Shown here in pieces: positions 37,339 through 50,984 of a stretch of DNA of 64,000 bases. The translations under genes and the position numbers were made by a program. The stretch comes from Apophysomyces variabilis (Eukaryota > Mucoromycota > Mucoromycetes > Mucorales > Mucoraceae), in the NCBI GenBank assembly GCA_002749535.1, contig MZZL01000409.1, positions 1,485,527-1,549,526 on the forward strand, written 5' to 3'. Position 1 is the first letter of the stretch, and the number at the start of each line of letters is the position of its first letter. The notes under the pieces are model-generated. The model was not told where the DNA came from. It ran no database searches and saw only the letters and a list, made by a program, of their open reading frames with translations.

Positions 37339-37623
37339 GAGGGTTCTAATCTCAGTAAACCTAAGATCGCTACGGCCAACTTAATGTCGAAACAAATACA
37401 ATCAAAAAGAAAATCGAATCTTGCTAAATCACTTATCCTGAAGCCTCAATTCCTCTTTTATATGGATGTAACTTGATCTTCAATGAGCATACTGTATTCT
37501 CACCATTGCCGTGCACCTAAATCGGAAACTGCCAGGCAAGCCACGATCCCATTCAACTCCGCCACATTCATTAAAGCCGGTGACGATCATTTTCACCGCA
37601 GCAACGTTAGGTTCCTTTCGATC

Positions 37624-40817
<3,194 letters not shown>

Positions 40818-41075
40818 ATTTGATGTACATAATGTGAAGACCAGTTTCCCTAATTCTCTCTATTTCATGATACCACATGATTTTCAGTTCGCTACAAGTC
40901 GACAACAAAGCATTTGCTATTTTTCTGTCGGACAGCTAGTTCATATCGAATAGACAAGAGTATGCGAATAACATCGTGGTTGTTATCATAGCACCCTAAA
41001 TTATGTCTATATCAATTTGTTGGATGCTGTCATGAAAATAATAGATTAAACAAATAGAATGCTGTATCAATCTCA

Positions 41076-42567
41076 CTATGTCCGTTTCTGCTTTTTAGCG
41101 GGCGGATTTGACCATGGGTCATCATAACTGGTTGTATCTTCTGCTGTCAAATGGGTCCATTTCGTTCGACCAGCTAAACCGAAGTTCTTAACTTGCATCA
41201 CTTCAGGTAGCAGATCTCTGTTGCGCACTTCATCCATGGTGGGTGCAGAATAGTCTCGTTTAAAAACATCCGATTCCATATCCTAAACATTGTCCTCTTA
41301 GAATCAACAACAGCCATCGCTTTTTACTCCCCAGTTACCTGATAAAAAGCACCTTTGTGATAATACTTTTGCAGGAAGGTGTGCTGTCCCTTTTCCTTTT
41401 TGCGGGTTTCTTCCGCTCTTTCCAAGTCTTCCTTAAGTCTAACCTCTTCTGGTAACTCACGTCTCCGCTCTAGCTCTTCTTGTTCTTTCTCACGGCTATA
41501 GATTACAGTGAGAAAAAACAATAAGTGTCTTCTTTACTCTACTTACGCAATGCGCTCTTCTCTGTCACGCTTAATACGCATCAATTCTCTGACTTTCCAT
41601 GCTTCATATTCTGCCTCTTCATCCAAGCCATCTGTGTCATCTACGGACACATGATACGTAGACAAATCTTCATCCACATCTTCAAACAGAAATAGTTAAT
41701 TAGTCTTAAACATAAGTACGAAAACCTCTATTTTACCTCCATTTTTCTCACGAGCCAATTCCTCTGCCAAGAGAGCATGGGATTGCTTTTTCCGTTCCTC
41801 CAATTCTTCCTGCAATTTCTTTTCACGTTCCTCAGCCTCTTTCTGTAATTTTTCCTGCTGTAATATCGTCTGCCGGTGAGTTCTGCATGGTCAATGAGTT
41901 ATTCTCGTTCATAATTTGGCGCTTGTTTCTTTACTCACTTTGGTATAAATATTGGCTTCGCCATCCTGCGAATCCCTTCATCCTCACTACTGTCTGTCTC
42001 ATATTCACTTGAACTCTATAATATTCAGTTATTATAATAGTAAGCACCAAAACATGATCAAACCTCTTCCTCTGAGCCTTCTTCTTCTTCTTCCTCCTCC
42101 TCTTCTTCCTCAGCTTGTCTTGCCATAGCTTCCTCGCGTTTTCGCTGTTGTTCTAATGCTTGTTGCTTTAATTTCATTCGGTATCTGGCTCTCTCTTCTT
42201 CGTCATCTTCTTCCTCTTCTTTTACTGCTTCTTCCTCAACATGTCTTCGTCGTCTCCTGCCCTGGTCATCTGTCTCGATTCGATTAGCCTCTTGTGCCTC
42301 CTTCAGTCGCCGTAGTCGCCGATCGGAGGCAACATCTTTCTCAGAAATCTCGATCTGCTTTAGTCCAGTAACAACTTCTTTTTGAGCAAATTGAACCGAG
42401 GCCGATTTTGCCTGTTGATGTCGTTGCTGTTGTTGTAAATGTTGCTCTTCTTCCTCTTCTGACTCCGTGAGATCATCAACGTAGTCTTCTGGAACTTGTC
42501 CAGCTCTATATCGTTTTGCCTGCAATGTTGGCCGTTGCTGTGGACGAGGTTGTGGGCGGGATGCCAT
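41076..42567 (-). CDS. MFAP1, spliceosomal tri-snRNP-associated protein
   Basis: This multi-exon minus-strand gene starts at 42567 (MASRPQPRPQQRPTLQAKRY) rather than at the in-frame upstream ATG at 42642, whose extra residues are hydrophobic and not family-like. Conserved MFAP1 blocks are VEEEEEE-type acidic tracts, SSEYETDSSEDE, AKPIFIPK, DDTDGLDEEAEYEAWKVREL, LKRIKRDRE-like RELMRIKRDREER and the C-terminal block FLQKYYHKGAFYQ, DYSAPTMDEVRNRDLLPEVM and KNFGLAGRTKWTHLTAEDTT. MFAP1 is an intrinsically disordered component of the spliceosomal B complex, close to Prp38. The animal name (microfibril-associated) is historical. The sequence ends PPAKKQKRT, a nuclear-localisation-like tail. Confidence 0.93.
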
Positions 42568-42984
42568 GTTGGAATTTACAATAGATTCTGCTAAATGCAA
42601 AGAAAAAAAAAAGAGTGGATGGTAACAAAAAGCCAATAACAAATGACATTTGTCTTATGGATTACTTAATTTCAAACACCGCTCTCTGGAAAGTGATAGT
42701 GCACTCAATCACACCTAGGCAGCGTGCTATATATACTCTATTTTAGATAGGGAGATAACGGTATCTGTAACCGATATACAACGTTTAACAAAACCTACTG
42801 AAAGACACGGCTAGGTTAAGCTTCCTTGATTGGAAAAGGATTACAGTTAATAACAATAGGTTCCGTGAGTGGAACATGTATCATAGCTAAGCCTTTTTAT
42901 CAGTGGTGATATATCTCGATTGATGGAGCTGGAATTTTCTCTGGTCCCATAGCCTCACAGAAGGTAAAGGGTAAAAACTGTGGT
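42568..42984. other. Divergent MFAP1/AP-endonuclease spacer
   Basis: About 420 bp between two divergent starts should hold both promoters. An A run (42600-42612) sits near the MFAP1 start. No other feature was recognised. Confidence 0.5.
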
Positions 42985-44305
42985 ATGTTTCTCTTCCGAA
43001 GAATCAATAGATCTTTATGCTTGAGATTCAATCGCCTCAACTTGCAGTCACGGCTGCTCGCGCGTTCTCACCCTCCTACTTTGCACTCATCCGCGCTCTG
43101 TCTGTTCCGTCTCATGGGTATCAAGCGATCAATAACGAAAAGCAAGGAAGATTCCAATTCTTCGGCCCAAGCGGGAAAAGCCAACAAAAAAGCAAAAAAT
43201 GCCTCCGAACCTCTTGATCCTTCCCTACCCAACAATACTCAATTTCCTGAAACTTTCAAGTTTACAAAACAAGAAGGAAGTCTTACGATTGCTTCTTACA
43301 ACGTGGCATCCCTACGCGCTTGTTTGCAGAAAGGATTCAAGAGATATGTCGATGCAGAAGACGCGGATATTTTGTGCGTTCAAGAGACAAAAGTGAACAC
43401 ACCAGTGGCAACTGCGGTCGATGACAAAGTATACAAGTACCGGTATTGGTCACACGAAGAAAAGAAAGGCTATGGTACGAGATACAATATATGTATGGAA
43501 AGGTGGTCGATTAAAAGCAAAGGAAACAAAAATGGGTGTTTTTAGGTGGAACTGCTGTGTTTTCGAAATTTAAGCCTGAATCTGTCACATACGGCATCCC
43601 AGGCTATGAAGACAAATCGCGCGGTAGAGTGATTGTTCTGACGTTTCCTGCGTTCACGTTGATTGCTTGCTATGTACCGAATGCAGGAGATAAGCTCGTT
43701 CGGTTACCTGAGCGTCAGGTGTTCAATGGCCATATGGAAAAATACATTCGATCTTTGCAAAAAGAAGGAAAATCGGTCGTCTGGACTGGGTAAGGGGAGC
43801 AATTAGAGAAAGACAACAAAGAGTGAAAAGGGACTAAAAATAGGATGCTGTATTAGTGACCTCAACGTGGCGCATACGGAACACGATCTGGCAAGACCAA
43901 AGACCAATCAGAGGCAAGTAATTTGATAAAGATGGCCTGCATCTACCTTTGGACAACAGACAAAAGACATATCTGATGCCTTCTGCTTTATGTAGATCCG
44001 CTGGCTTTACAATTGAAGAAAGAACCGATTTCTCAAAGCTATTGGACAGATCGGAGGAGGAGAATCAACCAGGTTTAATTGACACGTGGAGGCATTTCCA
44101 TCCCGATACAAGAGGACATTATACTTACTATTCCTTCCGAATGAAGTGTCGAGAAAAGCTCTTGGGATGGCGATTGGATTACTTTGTTGTCACACCAGAT
44201 CTCCTCGACAAAGTAGTTGCTAGTGAAATGCGGCACGAAGCATGGGGTGCGAGCGATCATATCCCCATTGTGCTCACCCTTAAGGATATTCATTTGGATG
44301 AATAA
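42985..44305 (+). CDS. ExoIII/APE1-type AP endonuclease, possible mitochondrial form
   Basis: Four exons (42985-43474, 43546-43789, 43857-43913, 43996-44305) give 366 residues. Family motifs are LTIASYNVASLRA, ADILCVQETKV, GRVIVLTFPAFTLIACYVPN, WTGDLNVAHTEHDLARPKTN, NAGFT-like SAGFTIEERTDF, YTYYSFRMKCREKLLGWRLD and ASDHIPIVLTL, which include the catalytic Glu, Asp-Asn and His residues. The enzyme cleaves DNA at abasic sites in base-excision repair. The first 43 residues (MFLFRRINRSLCLRFNRLNL...) are rich in Arg with no acidic residue and look like a mitochondrial presequence. A second in-frame ATG at 43114 (MGIKRSITKSKED) would give a 323-residue form with a basic, nuclear-type N terminus. 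Intron 3 (43914-43995) uses a GC donor. The stop overlaps an AATAAA. Confidence 0.93.
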
Positions 44306-44350
44306 AATGAGCGTACTTTAATTACTATTATTAATGGAAAATTCTACGAT

Positions 44351-45450
44351 TTAATGCTGGTATTCGTTGGGTTTGTAATTGCCATCGACGGTGTCCGGTT
44401 TCATCGTTTGCTGCCATCCTGCGGCCGGGTGTGGTGAAACGGGTTGCGGAACAAAGACCGGCGCCTGTGGTTGGTACGGGTACTGGTAACCCAGATCTTG
44501 CTCATGAACCATAGCAGGAGAAGGCGCACTGTGATTCTGATATGCATACTCCTCATCTTGCAAGTTCACGTAACCAGTGGTTGGTGGAACAAAACGCCGA
44601 GCATGTTGAAATGGGGAGGACGGTGACATCTTATCGGTTGTCCCTTTTTCAGGTTTATTCATCGCATAATTATCCATCTGATTCTCAAAATCATCGTTGT
44701 TTCGGCGACGACTACGTCTTGCACAACCACCGCGTCGGTTGAGCCAGGTTGCGAAACCTGCAATCAGGGCAATGCCGACTAAAATAGCATTAGCTAATCA
44801 GGGCTAGCAACAAAAAGACTGAAGCGGAAGAGGAATAACCTACCAAATCCGCCAACTACTCCACCAGCAATAGATCCTGCGTTATCTTTTGGTCGTTGTC
44901 CTTGCTGATTGCTGGGCACATTTGTATTATTGTTTTGATCAGCAGCATCAGAAAAAGAAGGACTGTTGCCTGAGCCTGAGGTTCGTGACAGTGAATTGGA
45001 AGTTCTGGATGGTCTATCGTTATTATTGTCGTTGTATGATGATGTGGTTGGTGCAGCTGGATTGTATGAAGAGCCTGTCTGACCTTGATCAGACGTTGGG
45101 TAAGGAGGGTTGGCATTGGTTGGTCTGTTATCAGATGGTGCCGTTGGTGATGGTTGCTGATTTGTGGTAGTAGGTTGTGGGAGTATTGTTGGGAGTATAC
45201 CATCGGACGATTGTGGAGTGGTTGCTTGAGGCGACGGTGAAGCACTCGGTTGTGTTGGTGGATTTGCAGTGGAAGAAGGTGCTTGCGTGTCAGGCGGGCT
45301 GCCACCAGGGTTTCCTGCACCTGTTGATGGTGTTGTTGATTGACTCCCTCCTCCTCCTCCAATTACTGGTATTTGGCAACGATAAGCGTCCAATAAAATC
45401 AAAATAATAAACAAGTAGAACAATTGCTTTGTAAGTGATAGAGTTTTCAT
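44351..45450 (-). CDS. Mucin-like single-pass membrane protein (putative cell-surface sensor)
   Basis: Two exons (44844-45450 and 44351-44793) splice to 349 residues. The start at 45450 gives a signal peptide (MKTLSLTKQLFYLFIILILL, then DAYRC). An ectodomain of about 175 residues follows, rich in S, T, P, N and Q (likely heavily O-glycosylated), then one transmembrane helix built across the splice junction (GSIAGGVVGGFANAILVGIA, LIAGFATW) and a basic stop-transfer LNRRGGCARRSRRR. The cytosolic tail of about 115 residues is P/Q/Y-rich. The layout is that of fungal Mid2/Wsc or Msb2-type wall-stress and osmosensors, but no WSC or other named domain is present, so the role is inferred from architecture only. 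An ATG at 45531 is in frame, but the residues it adds spoil the signal peptide. Confidence 0.75.
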
Positions 45451-48400
45451 GGATAATAAAGAGAAGGAAAAGAACAGCAGAAGAAAAAACGGCGTGCACC
45501 CTTTTTTTGTCTCTTTTTGACGATCCATCACTCGAGCACGCTAGACCATATTTGGAAACTCCCATTTTCTTTTGTATTGTTTTATGATATTCGTGCGACA
45601 GCGTTGCATGCAAAGCACATCTACCCATTCGTAACTGTCTGTTGGGGCACTATTGTAGCTCCACTGCGCTTATCCTTTTCAAGCAAAGTAAACAAGACTT
45701 ACCTCTTTTCGACTGAATATGACATGGTCTGGACTCCTTGACTGGACCGCCAAACAGGGAAAAGTTGATTTACAATTTTGTGCGCGGGGCAAAAAAGATT
45801 TGGTAAAAAGGAGACGCTGAGATTTGTTCTTTTGAATTTCCGCTTTATAATGCCAAGCGGTCTTATGGATAGTTATGTTTGGCATAACCCGCACATGCTA
45901 GACTTAGTGAAATAGTACCCATCGGCTTAATACATCATGGGAAGACACCATTGCAAAGCGGAGGTACTAGTCAGAATTGTCCTTTTATCAAACGATTTGA
46001 TGAGAATAAAAATGTGGAGTTTGTCTTTGGTGCGCCCTGATCGGGTCGATATTTCCAGCATTGAAGCTCTTATAATTCATATATACCCCACTTTGTAGGT
46101 CTAAGCATAGACACTGTCCACTCTGATACAGCAGCAACATCTGGGTTTGTGCGAACGTACGGGTTATTGTGAGTGCTTTTGCGTCAGCGAGTATGATACA
46201 TCTTTAACGTAAAGTCGGCGAGTTTGCTTTTGCAACGGTTACATTTAGCTCATTGCTACGAAACATGCTACAGCATATTGTCCATCAAATAAAGCACACT
46301 ACTGCATATATTAAAGAACACAGCCTATCCATCCTGCGCCGTACAATATAGTAACTGTGTGGCACCCCGATAAATCCGGATACTTTTTTATCTCAGAAGC
46401 CTTCCAGTTGTGCTAAATGAAGCAAACGGTCGACTTCGTTCCGTTGAAATATTCATATCTGTAGACTTTATCATTGACAAATCTAATGGCATAAGTAGTG
46501 GAATGAAAATTATGGCTGTATATCGCCAGAAAAGACCTAGTTTTGAAGTAATCATGCGCACCAAAAAATACAATCAAATAATAACTATAAGGCATCTTGT
46601 AATGGAAGCATTTGATAGAAAGGTTACGATGACGTTTAGTGCTATTATTGACATAACTCCACCTAATCTGATACTGTAACAGTGATCACGCCGTATGCTT
46701 GGCTTGTCTGTCATTGAGCATGCCACTGTTATTGGTGAGCATTGGATCTATAACTTCGCTAAATTTGACAGCTAGGGGGGTAAGAACGAAGATGAATGCT
46801 TATAGATACCTCTGGGTAATCCGAAGCTATTGGGTGCTTTGGACACGGGTTCAAATGTAGGAAACTAGGCGGACAGGTCGAATATGCCTAGCCCTAGGTA
46901 GTCTCGTTCTCCACAGCTTGCATATTACTTTCTACGCTTGCTAAACGAATTATATCTCTAAGGAAGGATAAGTTTTTAAAAAATTGACTGGCAGGTGGCA
47001 CTAGTGATTGTATCTGGCGGCCAAAATAGGCGTGACCTACTCATGTTCTCTGTGGGTGATTGGCAGTATCTGAACTCCGGATTGTCATATTACATAGGAC
47101 GCTGCAACCATTAAACTACTATGGGGTTTCAATTCGTTTTGTATTTCTTCGCTATATAAACTGGTGATAAAAAATATTGGATTCCAACAGTAAATCAAAG
47201 AAAATAAATAGCTATGGTAATTGAGAGTGACCCCACTGTATTATGGGGTGTATCTTAGCTTGTTAGGTAAAGAAGAGAAGACCTGCAGATGGAAGCGGTC
47301 TGTGTTTTTGAACACGACAAATTGATTGCTATGACCAGTCGTTACTAATGAACTACTAAAGTAATAAAAAGGAATACGCATAATAACTATCTAGGTATCT
47401 ACATTTCCATATCGCAAATTTGGAGCGACCAAAAATCAAGAGGATAAGAGTAGCATAAAGATCTAATTGTTAATAATCTAACACTTAACGGTTAGAGATA
47501 CCGAAATAGGCTGTCAAAAGCCCATCTTTCCTAATAGAAAGAGCGGAAACCGGAAGATTTACACATCTATCTAGTTAATTGAGTCTTATAAATATTGTAA
47601 CTATTGTTTATGATTCGGACAAATGATTGTTCGGTCATTTCTTAAAAGCCAATGTGTATATTACCTAGTTGAAAACATAACCTTTCGTATGAATCACATC
47701 CCGATGGGTTAAGTTTTCAATATAGTGAGATCCTTCACATACTATGAAAGTTATCCAGGATTTCTATGATCGTCGGCAGTCAAACCGCAAAACGGGACTA
47801 AGTGCATTTTTGTATTCCGCACTCTCTCGAAGAATTTCATTAAAAAACCAAGCTATCCTTGGCGATTTCTCTAAGGGCACATCATGCTCTTCCTTCATAA
47901 CCAGTCATGTCTGATATTGAAGTCGTACAAACCTAATATCAACCAGGCTGGTAAGGTCACAGCAAAATGGATTTTCCGAAAGTATAACCTCAGCCTGATG
48001 CGCCCCGGCCAACTCCTTTATAGGTTTGAACGATACGGGAAAAGGATCGCTTAAACTATCGGTTCTTTAATTCGGTGTTTACCTACTGTTGTGGGTAGAA
48101 TACCTCTGAAATTCACATGCAATCCATGTTCTTTGCTTGTAGAATCCAACAGTGAGCTAAGGTTTCTGGTTTCTCATGTATAAACTTGAAATACAGTTTG
48201 TTCTATGCATGATTCGGGCATGACGCATGTTTGCTGTCTCGTGTATAATATAGAAGTGTTGAAGTATTTTTCTTAGTCAAACCAAATATCCAGGAAAGAA
48301 AAGTCAGCACAGAAACTTTGTCGTAGAAGAACAATGTTTCTTTTTAGGTCTATTACCCATAATAAGTTGCTTTTTCGGACACTGAACCATATCATATTCT

Positions 48401-48727
48401 TTTAGCAAAAGCAAATTTTAGCACAAGGTATAGATCCTATGTAAATGGTTTTATTGTCGATCATTCTAATACTTAGACCGACTATCTGAGATAAAAAAAG
48501 AGCAATTCAATTAAACTTTTGGATGAGGTGGCTTATTGGAGAGATGTGTACAGCTATTGGATAGGAATGGGACAAGGATCGCTTTATTCAGATCAGGTTT
48601 TGGGGGACATGCGAGGGGATCAGGTCCATGCAGAAAATCTGGATGATAGGGTGAGCGGCGCTTGAAATGATAAGCACTGTTTGACCTGTGAATTTGGAAA
48701 CGTGATGGCGAAAGGATCCAATCAGAA
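45451..48727. other. Long gene-poor AT-rich interval
   Basis: About 3.3 kb holds no gene I can support. Short frames at 46410-46679 (+) and 48511-48866 (-) lack motifs. A degenerate tRNA-like stretch lies at about 47055-47130 (minus sense), with an A-box-like TAGTTTAATGG and a weak B-box-like GTTCAGATAC. The far end contains the bHLH promoter. Confidence 0.5.
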
Positions 48728-48739
48728 CCGCACGTGCGG
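48728..48739. promoter_or_regulatory. E-box palindrome CCGCACGTGCGG upstream of the bHLH gene
   Basis: A perfect 12-bp palindrome centred on CACGTG lies 173 bp before the bHLH start. The encoded basic region has the residues that select CACGTG, so autoregulation is a reasonable inference. Confidence 0.5.
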
Positions 48740-48911
48740 ATGTGTGTCTGCCTCGATTGGCAAATGAGAGATTGAAACAAAGTTCCTTAAGCAACACGCT
48801 CCCCACGCTTAATTGATTCATATCTTCTACTGGGAAACATATAATCTTTTTGTTTTTCCCAATCATACACCTTCCTTCTTCTTTTCTACTTTAACCTTTT
48901 CCTTATAACAT

Positions 48912-50036
48912 ATGTCCAAGGTAACCAACACACCTCCGCAAGCACCACCCAAGAAACGTCAAAGGCTGTCAAATACACCCATCTCTCTAGCTAAAGAAGA
49001 CGCTGCGGAACATTCTACAGCGCCACCCATCGTAGCCTTACCTCCTCCTATTCTTCCCTATCCTCCTCATCATGTACTGGTCCAGTCACCATATTATCCA
49101 GTATATCATTACGTACCTGTACCGTCACCCGATCCGAACAGAAGAGAATCCGTCCCTCCCTCTTCCTCTTCTTCCTCTTCTTCTTCAAACGTGCGTCTCC
49201 TTCCAAAAACTAGCCCAGCGGATATTGCCACATCTCCCATATCCTATCCTTCCCATCTCTATCATCCCTATGCTATCCAAGTATCTCCGCAACTACACCC
49301 AACAGCTGTCATGCCCAATAACTTTATTCGACATAACTCCATTTCCAGTTCACCTGGTCTCGGACCTACCCCACCTCCAACGACAGCAGATCAGCGAGAA
49401 CAGGCGCGCAAGGTGTCCCATAGTGCAATAGAACGACGAAGACGGGAAAGAATTAATGATAAGATCCTGCAGTTGAAACAACTCATTCCATCCTGTGCCG
49501 ATCAAGATAACCTACATAAAATGTCGATTTTGCAAAGTGCCATTGACTATATCAGTTATTTAAAAACCGTGGTCGAGAAATTGGATGGTAACCAGGATCG
49601 GTTGCAAGGCAGCCATCTCCAAGTGAAAACGGCAAAATCCATGCTTCCCAAAGAAATTGAACCCTTCACCAACCAGTTTTCGGTCAATGAAGAAACTGAA
49701 GAGGCGGATGTATGGTCTTCTTCCTCGCCAACAGAAAATAGTAAAGATTCTTCACCAGCAACGGCAGCCGAAATCACAAAGGGTCTGAAACCATTGGACG
49801 TGATCAGATCCGGTAATACCATCTCTCCCTCGGAGCCACCTTCGGTGTCACCCACATCAATGACACCACCGACGGAAGAAAATGAAGAAGCCGGGGAAAA
49901 TCAGGATAGGTCACGGCCTCCATCACGACCGCCTACACCCGTTTTAACACCAAGGCTCACCAAGTCAACCGAAACTATGGATGCAGTACAAGATCGACAA
50001 AGACATATGAGTCTCGAAAAACTTCTATGTTCATAG
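48912..50036 (+). CDS. bHLH transcription factor
   Basis: Intronless frame of 374 residues. The bHLH domain (about residues 164-225) starts QARKVSHSAIERRRRERIND, continues KILQLKQLIPSCADQDNLHK and MSILQSAIDYISYLKTVV. The basic region has His5, Glu9 and Arg13, the class B pattern that contacts CACGTG. The extended basic-helix 1 sequence matches fungal Esc1/Rtg-like factors. The N-terminal 160 residues are rich in P, S, Y and H (PPPILPYPPHH) with a poly-Ser run, and the C-terminal part is S/T/P/E-rich, both typical of activation or regulatory regions. No leucine zipper of clear length follows helix 2. Target pathway is not evident from the neighbours. A poly(A) signal lies about 200 nt after the stop. 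Confidence 0.88.
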   Translation: MSKVTNTPPQAPPKKRQRLSNTPISLAKEDAAEHSTAPPIVALPPPILPYPPHHVLVQSPYYPVYHYVPVPSPDPNRRESVPPSSSSSSSSSNVRLLPKTSPADIATSPISYPSHLYHPYAIQVSPQLHPTAVMPNNFIRHNSISSSPGLGPTPPPTTADQREQARKVSHSAIERRRRERINDKILQLKQLIPSCADQDNLHKMSILQSAIDYISYLKTVVEKLDGNQDRLQGSHLQVKTAKSMLPKEIEPFTNQFSVNEETEEADVWSSSSPTENSKDSSPATAAEITKGLKPLDVIRSGNTISPSEPPSVSPTSMTPPTEENEEAGENQDRSRPPSRPPTPVLTPRLTKSTETMDAVQDRQRHMSLEKLLCS

Positions 50037-50070
50037 TATGACCCACATCACCCTTTTGTTTTTGCGTTGC

Positions 50071-50084
50071 GTGTGTGTGTGTGT
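50071..50084 (+). repeat. (GT)7 microsatellite
   Basis: Seven GT dinucleotides lie in the 3' UTR region of the bHLH gene. Confidence 0.85.
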
Positions 50085-50237
50085 ATGTTTTACTTTTTGC
50101 TTAAAATTCCCCCATACCCCTTTATCGTACTCCATAGCCTATAGCTTATAGTTCTTACCATTTGCCTTTCAAGCCCTCTTCCTTTATCTTCTGTTTTTAC
50201 CTTTTTCTACACTTTCCTTTTTCGTATTACTACTGTA

Positions 50238-50243
50238 AATAAA
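50238..50243 (+). terminator. AATAAA poly(A) signal of the bHLH gene
   Basis: AATAAA occurs about 200 nt after the stop codon at 50036, following a CT-rich 3' UTR; usage is inferred. Confidence 0.5.
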
Positions 50244-50984
50244 CGAAATTGTTTTCTGCATTCTCAATGCTTAAAACGGTCCGAGACAATGACTTAAAAT
50301 CGATAATTTGGCTTTGATTTCAGATATGATTATTTTCAAAGTTTATTTAGTTTGTCTGATGGATGCAAAAAAGCTGAAAAATGTCTCAAGCGCTTTATTT
50401 AACATCGGACTCTGGATCTCCTGATGTTCAGGAAGGCAGTCTTTAGGTTAGAAATTAAATCACTTTTCTACGCCGGCAAGTTTACAGACAACAGAGCCAA
50501 AGAGTGAAATGAAAGTTGTCCTTGGCTTCGATCATTTCCTATCATCGAAACCAAACATCGCACAGTCATTGATACAAAGCAATGGGTGCCTTGTAAATGA
50601 CAATGACACAGGGATAAGACAAGTGATACCTGTCATACGAATTGACGGCTTTATAGTATGGTAGAAACACAGAAAAGAAAATACTGTCAAGCTAACAGTT
50701 TTCTCTCTGTCATTGGAATGATGGCTCGAAACAGAAAAACTGAACTGCGTCGGGCTATCTTTTCTCAAGTGACAGGTTCAACCTTTTATGGGTATTGCCA
50801 AACTGAGATCTTACTTTTTTTGCTTTTCCGACCGCTTTCCTCATCCAGACAAGACTATAAGTGTGTTCCTGTCCTAAATACTACTTTCCTACCTTTGGAA
50901 CCTACATGGCCGAGAACAAGTCTTTTTCAGCATCACCACATATGGTACACCAAGATCCGTCTCGTAAAAGGTTGTCCTTGGCTA
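50244..50984. other. Spacer before the mitochondrial carrier gene
   Basis: About 740 bp of mostly AT-rich sequence. The frame beginning at 50658 is open into the carrier exon but has no family-like content before the ATG at 50985. A second ATG at 50906 lies in another frame and opens a 35-codon upstream ORF that overlaps the start. Confidence 0.5.

Noticed and set aside
42568..42642. Upstream start for MFAP1 at 42642
   Set aside because: The added 25 residues are hydrophobic (LLAFCYHPLFFFSLHLAES) and unlike MFAP1; MASRP at 42567 is the family-like start.
45451..45531. Start at 45531 for the mucin-like protein
   Set aside because: It would bury the signal peptide behind a charged leader (MMDRQKETKKG); the ATG at 45450 gives a clean signal sequence.
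46410..46679. 89-codon plus-strand ORF in the 45.5-48.9 kb spacer
   Set aside because: No recognisable domain and no supporting exon structure; AT-rich chance frame.
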